From assembly GCF_014898815.1 (NCBI RefSeq), contig NW_026515416.1, positions 806,001-870,000 of the forward strand: a stretch of 64,000 nt of DNA, given 5' to 3'. Below, in pieces: positions 60,261 through 64,000 of this stretch. The stretch is from Panonychus citri (lineage: Eukaryota; Arthropoda; Arachnida; Trombidiformes; Tetranychidae). The notes beneath the pieces were generated by a model, which ran no database searches, was not told where the DNA came from, and was given only the letters and a program-made list of their open reading frames with translations. Position 1 is the first letter of the stretch. Each line of letters begins with the position of its first letter. Made by a program: the position numbers and the translations under genes.

Positions 60261-63176
60261 AATGATTAAGAAAGTAAAATATCAATGCAATTAAAGTTAA
60301 ACACTCACTGGTGGATGATTACATTACAACAGTCATTAAGAAAATGATTGTTACATGTTGATGAAAATATAACCTGAAATTATTGTTAATCATCATGATT
60401 AGCTGATTGTTACATTCATTTACTTTTTGATTTATATAAATTTCATTGATAAACAATTTTGATTACCTATGATAATATATATTTGGTATTACAGTTATTG
60501 AACATAAATAATATAATATGATAATCATGATATTTAATCATAACTATTAAGTTTTTTTTTCATTTAATAGCAAAACAAAATCATCTTGATAATTGTTTTC
60601 TGCTTGATAATATAAATCATCCAGGTAAGTTTCATAGTGAATATATATTATCATGTGTTCCAGTTGATTGTTGTTGGAATGATCATCATCATCAATCCTC
60701 TAATTCCAGTGATTAACGATTTTAAATGGATCATTTTTGTTAATTTTCCATTTTTTTTTCTTTGCTTATCTTTGCTGATCTTATTTAACCTTCTTCAAAG
60801 TTTTCAGAATCTCGTTGATTGTGATTGATAAGCTAACGAACAGGTAAATTGTTAATTGTTGTTGTTGTTGTTGGCTAACATTTGATCACTATAGTTATCA
60901 TCATCTTCATCATTTGTCTGTCAATTGATCGAGTTGATTGTTTATCTCTTGTTTCGTGTTATCCTTTTGTTTTCATCTTTCTCAGGTACAAATCATTTCA
61001 CTTTTCTGGGCCATTGCCAAAATTTTGATCCGTGTTTGCGTTTCAATGATTATTTTGCTTTTTAATTTCGAGTTTAATTAACTCTGGTTACAATTGAGTT
61101 AATTTGTTGTTCATTTTTTTTCTTCTAGAGGTTAATTGTTTGTTAATTGTTTCTCTATTATTATTCCTTCGTCAGGTAAGTCCACTTTATGTGTGTGCAC
61201 TTTCAAGGACTTTTTTCACCAGCAAATCTTATGGATTAAGGATGATCCTTGTGTCGTGTTTAATTGTATTAATATTAAACAATTAATCCTTTTTTTATTC
61301 TTGATTGTTACCAACAGGAGAGAGAGAGAGAGAGAGATTAGGATAATCAGTAGTATGTCAGTAGATCAGTTTCATCAAGGTTCCTTTTCAATTCTGGTGT
61401 CACTTGTTTGTTAACTTTTTTCATCTCTTTAAACTGGATCACAAAGGTAACAATCAAAGTTAATCACTTGTTAATCAAATGATTATAATACCAATAATAT
61501 TAGGAGAAAGGTATCTCTTTGTTTTCCATCATCTTATCCGATAGGTAATTTTGTTTTCGTTAAAATTTAGATCATGAGTTTGGTATTAGATTAGAATTTG
61601 TTGATTGTGATTAGAGTTTAATTCCTTGTTCCTTGAGATTGATGAAAAAAAAAGTTCCTTAGGTGATGTTTATCATTTCAGCTTCTTCCCTTTTGGAGGA
61701 TCAATTTTTTTTTCGCCATCATTTTCTGTTCTCCATCACAATTGACAATTGAAATGATAATCAAGTTTACAATTGATTCTGCTGGTGATGATGATGATGA
61801 TGATGATTAAGCTCTTATCATTTACTGCATCACTTTTTTCCTTGGATTTTTTTTCTCGTTTTTTTTATCTTCACTCTTTAAATGGGACAATCCTATTCGT
61901 TTGGTTAAATATATTGGATTTCACCTTGATAATGATTATTGTTTTCGTTTAGGATTGATGATAATCATATATGAGATTGTAAGTGTTAACTTTATCATCT
62001 TGTCTCTAATTTGGTGACAATAAACATTAGAATGTAATAAATAAGGTGAATCAATATCGGGAACACTTAACAAAATATAACGATGAAAACAACAACAACA
62101 ACAACAATCAATTGATGATGCAATTGGATATCAATATAATCAGATTGATGTTGATTGTTGTCAGAATAGGAATGTTGATTTACAATTAACAATGATGATT
62201 TGATTGAATCCTGGAAACACACGCATACAATTAACAATTTGTGAAGGTTACGGTTTGATGATAGATTTTTTTTTTCTTCAATTGTGTTTGTTGTTAAATC
62301 TTATTATTCTTGATCCTTGGTGAAAATCCTTGTCTCTCTTTCAATTGGTTTAATGTGGTTACGATTTAAATTTAATTGTAAAGGTGATTTGATGGCAGAA
62401 GAGATTAAAACAAAAAGTATAATGATCCAATTGTAGTAATAAAGTTACTACAATTAATATGATCCAATTGACTTAATTTGATGAGGTGTTGGGTCCTAAT
62501 GTTTTGATTGTTTGTTTTATTCATCTTCATCTTTGTTTTCAATTGCTTTTCATTTTCCATGAAACAATTAAACAGGATCCTATTTTTAACCAACTCGATG
62601 ATGATTGCAATTAATTCATCCGATGAGTGATTTGATTATTATCATCAATTTCCAATTGATCATGAGGAAAATTTTTCAATGAATATCCTTCTTCTTGTAT
62701 TGGTTGATCCATGAGACCATTGATACATTTAAATGATAATATTTGCTTTGAAATGGTTAAGGAAACAATTAGAGTTGATTGTTTTTACTTCTTTCATCCA
62801 ATTGACATCTTGATTTTTGATTGGATTCTTTGAAATCCTTTCATGGTAACAATCACAATCTTTTTAATTGTTAGGTCAGAATTTTGATCCAATATTTGTT
62901 ATCCACGAGAATCGTAAGGAGAAAGGGTCTAGACATTTACAAACAAAAGGTTCACTTTCAGGTCAAGTGATGAATGAGAAATCTTTATGTCTAATTTGAT
63001 TCACTTTCACAAGATGAACATGATTAGAGATGAATTAACAAAGAATCACTTTCTAAATAGTAATTAAACATTAATCGGGAACAATACAAAGTATTTACAA
63101 ATTGTGTTCGTATCTCAATCTAATAATACTTTAAATGATTTCGATTGGTCAGTTGTTGGTTACATTGGTTGACCAT
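57818..63176. other. Noncoding interval between hillarin and MTG1
   Basis: No supported gene. GA/CT tracts lie at 59129-59165, 59185-59199 and 59344-59392 and an ATG repeat at 60220. Open frames here are Ser/Leu/Phe-rich translations of simple sequence. It should contain the hillarin promoter and the MTG1 3' UTR. Confidence 0.5.
60220..60260. repeat. (ATG)n microsatellite
   Basis: About 13 perfect ATG units (41 bp) in noncoding DNA. Confidence 0.95.
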
Positions 63177-64000
63177 TTAAACGGCGATTGCAAGTCCAGT
63201 TCGACGAGATCGATAAATCAGATCATCATCTAATAGGTAAGTTCCAAATGTCCCTTCTCGGAACATTTTGATAAAATGTTTGGCGGCTTCCAGTGTATCT
63301 AATCGTGTAATGAATTGACGAGCTTGAAATTTAGTAAAAAGAGAAAGAGAATAAAAAAAACGATATTAAATTGTTAATTGTGAGGAGTAAATTGTGGTAC
63401 TTACTGTGTAAATCTTTGGAGGAGAAGATGAAATTTTGATTGATTGCAATTTTTGACAAGACTTCGATTATATTATCAGTCGGTTGGTTAAGTCCAATCA
63501 TGTTGGCGTAATGGAAAAGTTTCCGTCTATTAAACCAGAATAATATATAATCAGCGATTAATTGTTGACCAACAGAATCATCTTTGACAAGTCCACAGGC
63601 CGCTAATCGCATGGCACATTCTGGTGAGGTGGTTAAATTTGGTTCTAATATACCGGGAGTATCGTAAATATATGTTACAGGGTTAAGGCCAATTTTTAAT
63701 TTAGTTGAAATTGTCTTAGTTACACCAGCGTGTGGGGCAACTGCCATTACTTGTGGTCTACCAAGTAAAGTTGATCGTAAACAATTTATTAGACTTGATT
63801 TACCAACGTTGGGAACACCAGCAATTAAAATATTTACATCACATTTATCTGCTCGATTGTATTTTGATTTAGAATCTATAATCTCATAAACCATTGGGAT
63901 AATCTAATAGTCATTTGAAAAAAAAACAGTCAATATTGTTACATGGAAATTGGTAAACAATTAACTTACCTTTTCAATGTTCTCATTTTTCATCTTTCCT
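63177..64000 (-). CDS. MTG1: Mitochondrial ribosome-assembly GTPase MTG1 (3' part, runs off the window)
   Basis: Circularly permuted GTPase of the YlqF/RbgA family that helps assemble the mitochondrial large ribosomal subunit. Minus-strand exons visible: 64000-63970 (partial), 63903-63405 and 63322-63177, phase-compatible. In the permuted order, this part shows G1 (GVPNVGKSS), the G2-region threonine (HAGVTKT) and G3 (DTPGI); G4 and G5 should lie in the missing 5' part. The middle exon continues through the family's LAACGLVKDDSVGQQLIADYIL segment. The last exon encodes FREGTFGTYLLDDD and ends IYRSRRTGLAIAV. The acceptor before 63322 (TTTCAAG) is the in-frame choice. Confidence 0.9.

Noticed and set aside
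60600..61560. Series of CAG|GTAAGT-like words suggesting a multi-exon transcript
   Set aside because: The pieces between them do not form compatible coding exons; a noncoding RNA is possible but not supported from sequence alone.
1..64000. tRNA, rRNA or CRISPR loci
   Set aside because: No cloverleaf-like B-box context, rRNA-like GC-rich block or regularly spaced repeat-spacer array was seen by eye; a tRNAscan-SE/Infernal run would be needed to exclude a tRNA fully.

Overview
The window reads as nuclear DNA of a small-genome arthropod, most likely an acariform (spider-mite-like) chelicerate. It is very AT-rich, its genes have mostly short GT-AG introns, and it encodes animal proteins (SARM1/TIR-1, Arf, MED19, Tob, hillarin, MTG1). 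Noncoding DNA is saturated with AT-rich words such as TTAATTG and AACAATTA, and with GA, CT and ATG/CAT microsatellites. The taxon is an inference from gene style, not a database match.

Layout. 0.6-5.5 kb: SARM1 (ARM-SAM-SAM-TIR NADase), minus strand. 6.4-7.2 kb: a complete but unusual Arf GTPase, minus strand, sitting between two near-identical direct copies (about 200 bp) of what looks like a promoter. 7.8-8.9 kb: a C3orf38-like gene, plus. 9.0-9.5 kb: remnant of a coiled-coil gene. 9.9-10.9 kb: MED19, plus. 11-21.8 kb: no supported gene. 21.8-24.1 kb: single-exon Tob/BTG antiproliferative gene, minus, with GA-rich upstream DNA to about 27.5 kb. 29.7-31.2 kb: M17 leucyl aminopeptidase, minus. 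32.8-33.7 kb: RNase T2 with an N-terminal membrane segment, plus. 34.6-36 kb: two small secreted proteins. 37.6-57.8 kb: one six-exon hillarin/KY gene on the minus strand, joined here exon by exon (LIM zinc finger, coiled coil, degenerate transglutaminase-like domain; 843 aa predicted). 57.8-63.2 kb: no supported gene. 63.2-64 kb: the 3' part of the mitochondrial ribosome-assembly GTPase MTG1, minus.

The main find lies in hillarin intron 2. It is an apparently complete 7.67-kb DNA transposon (42083-49749) with short inverted ends (CCCAGTCA), a possible AA target duplication, CGCG-rich subterminal regions and three intact genes. The minus-strand gene encodes a CACTA/EnSpm (CMC)-type DDE transposase with all expected catalytic and zinc residues. 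A divergently transcribed four-exon plus-strand gene encodes an unrecognised protein, possibly a TnpA-like accessory. The third gene encodes a RING/B-box/coiled-coil/extended-Tudor/zinc-finger protein built like the piRNA-pathway proteins RNF17 (TDRD4) and Qin. A transposon that carries a Tudor protein suggests capture of a host gene and possible interference with, or use of, the host small-RNA machinery. This is a hypothesis.

A second point of interest is the Arf locus. The duplicated block carries an RFX-type X-box overlapping a CCAAT box. Its placement suggests that an ancestral shared promoter between SARM1 and the C3orf38-like gene was duplicated when the Arf segment was inserted.
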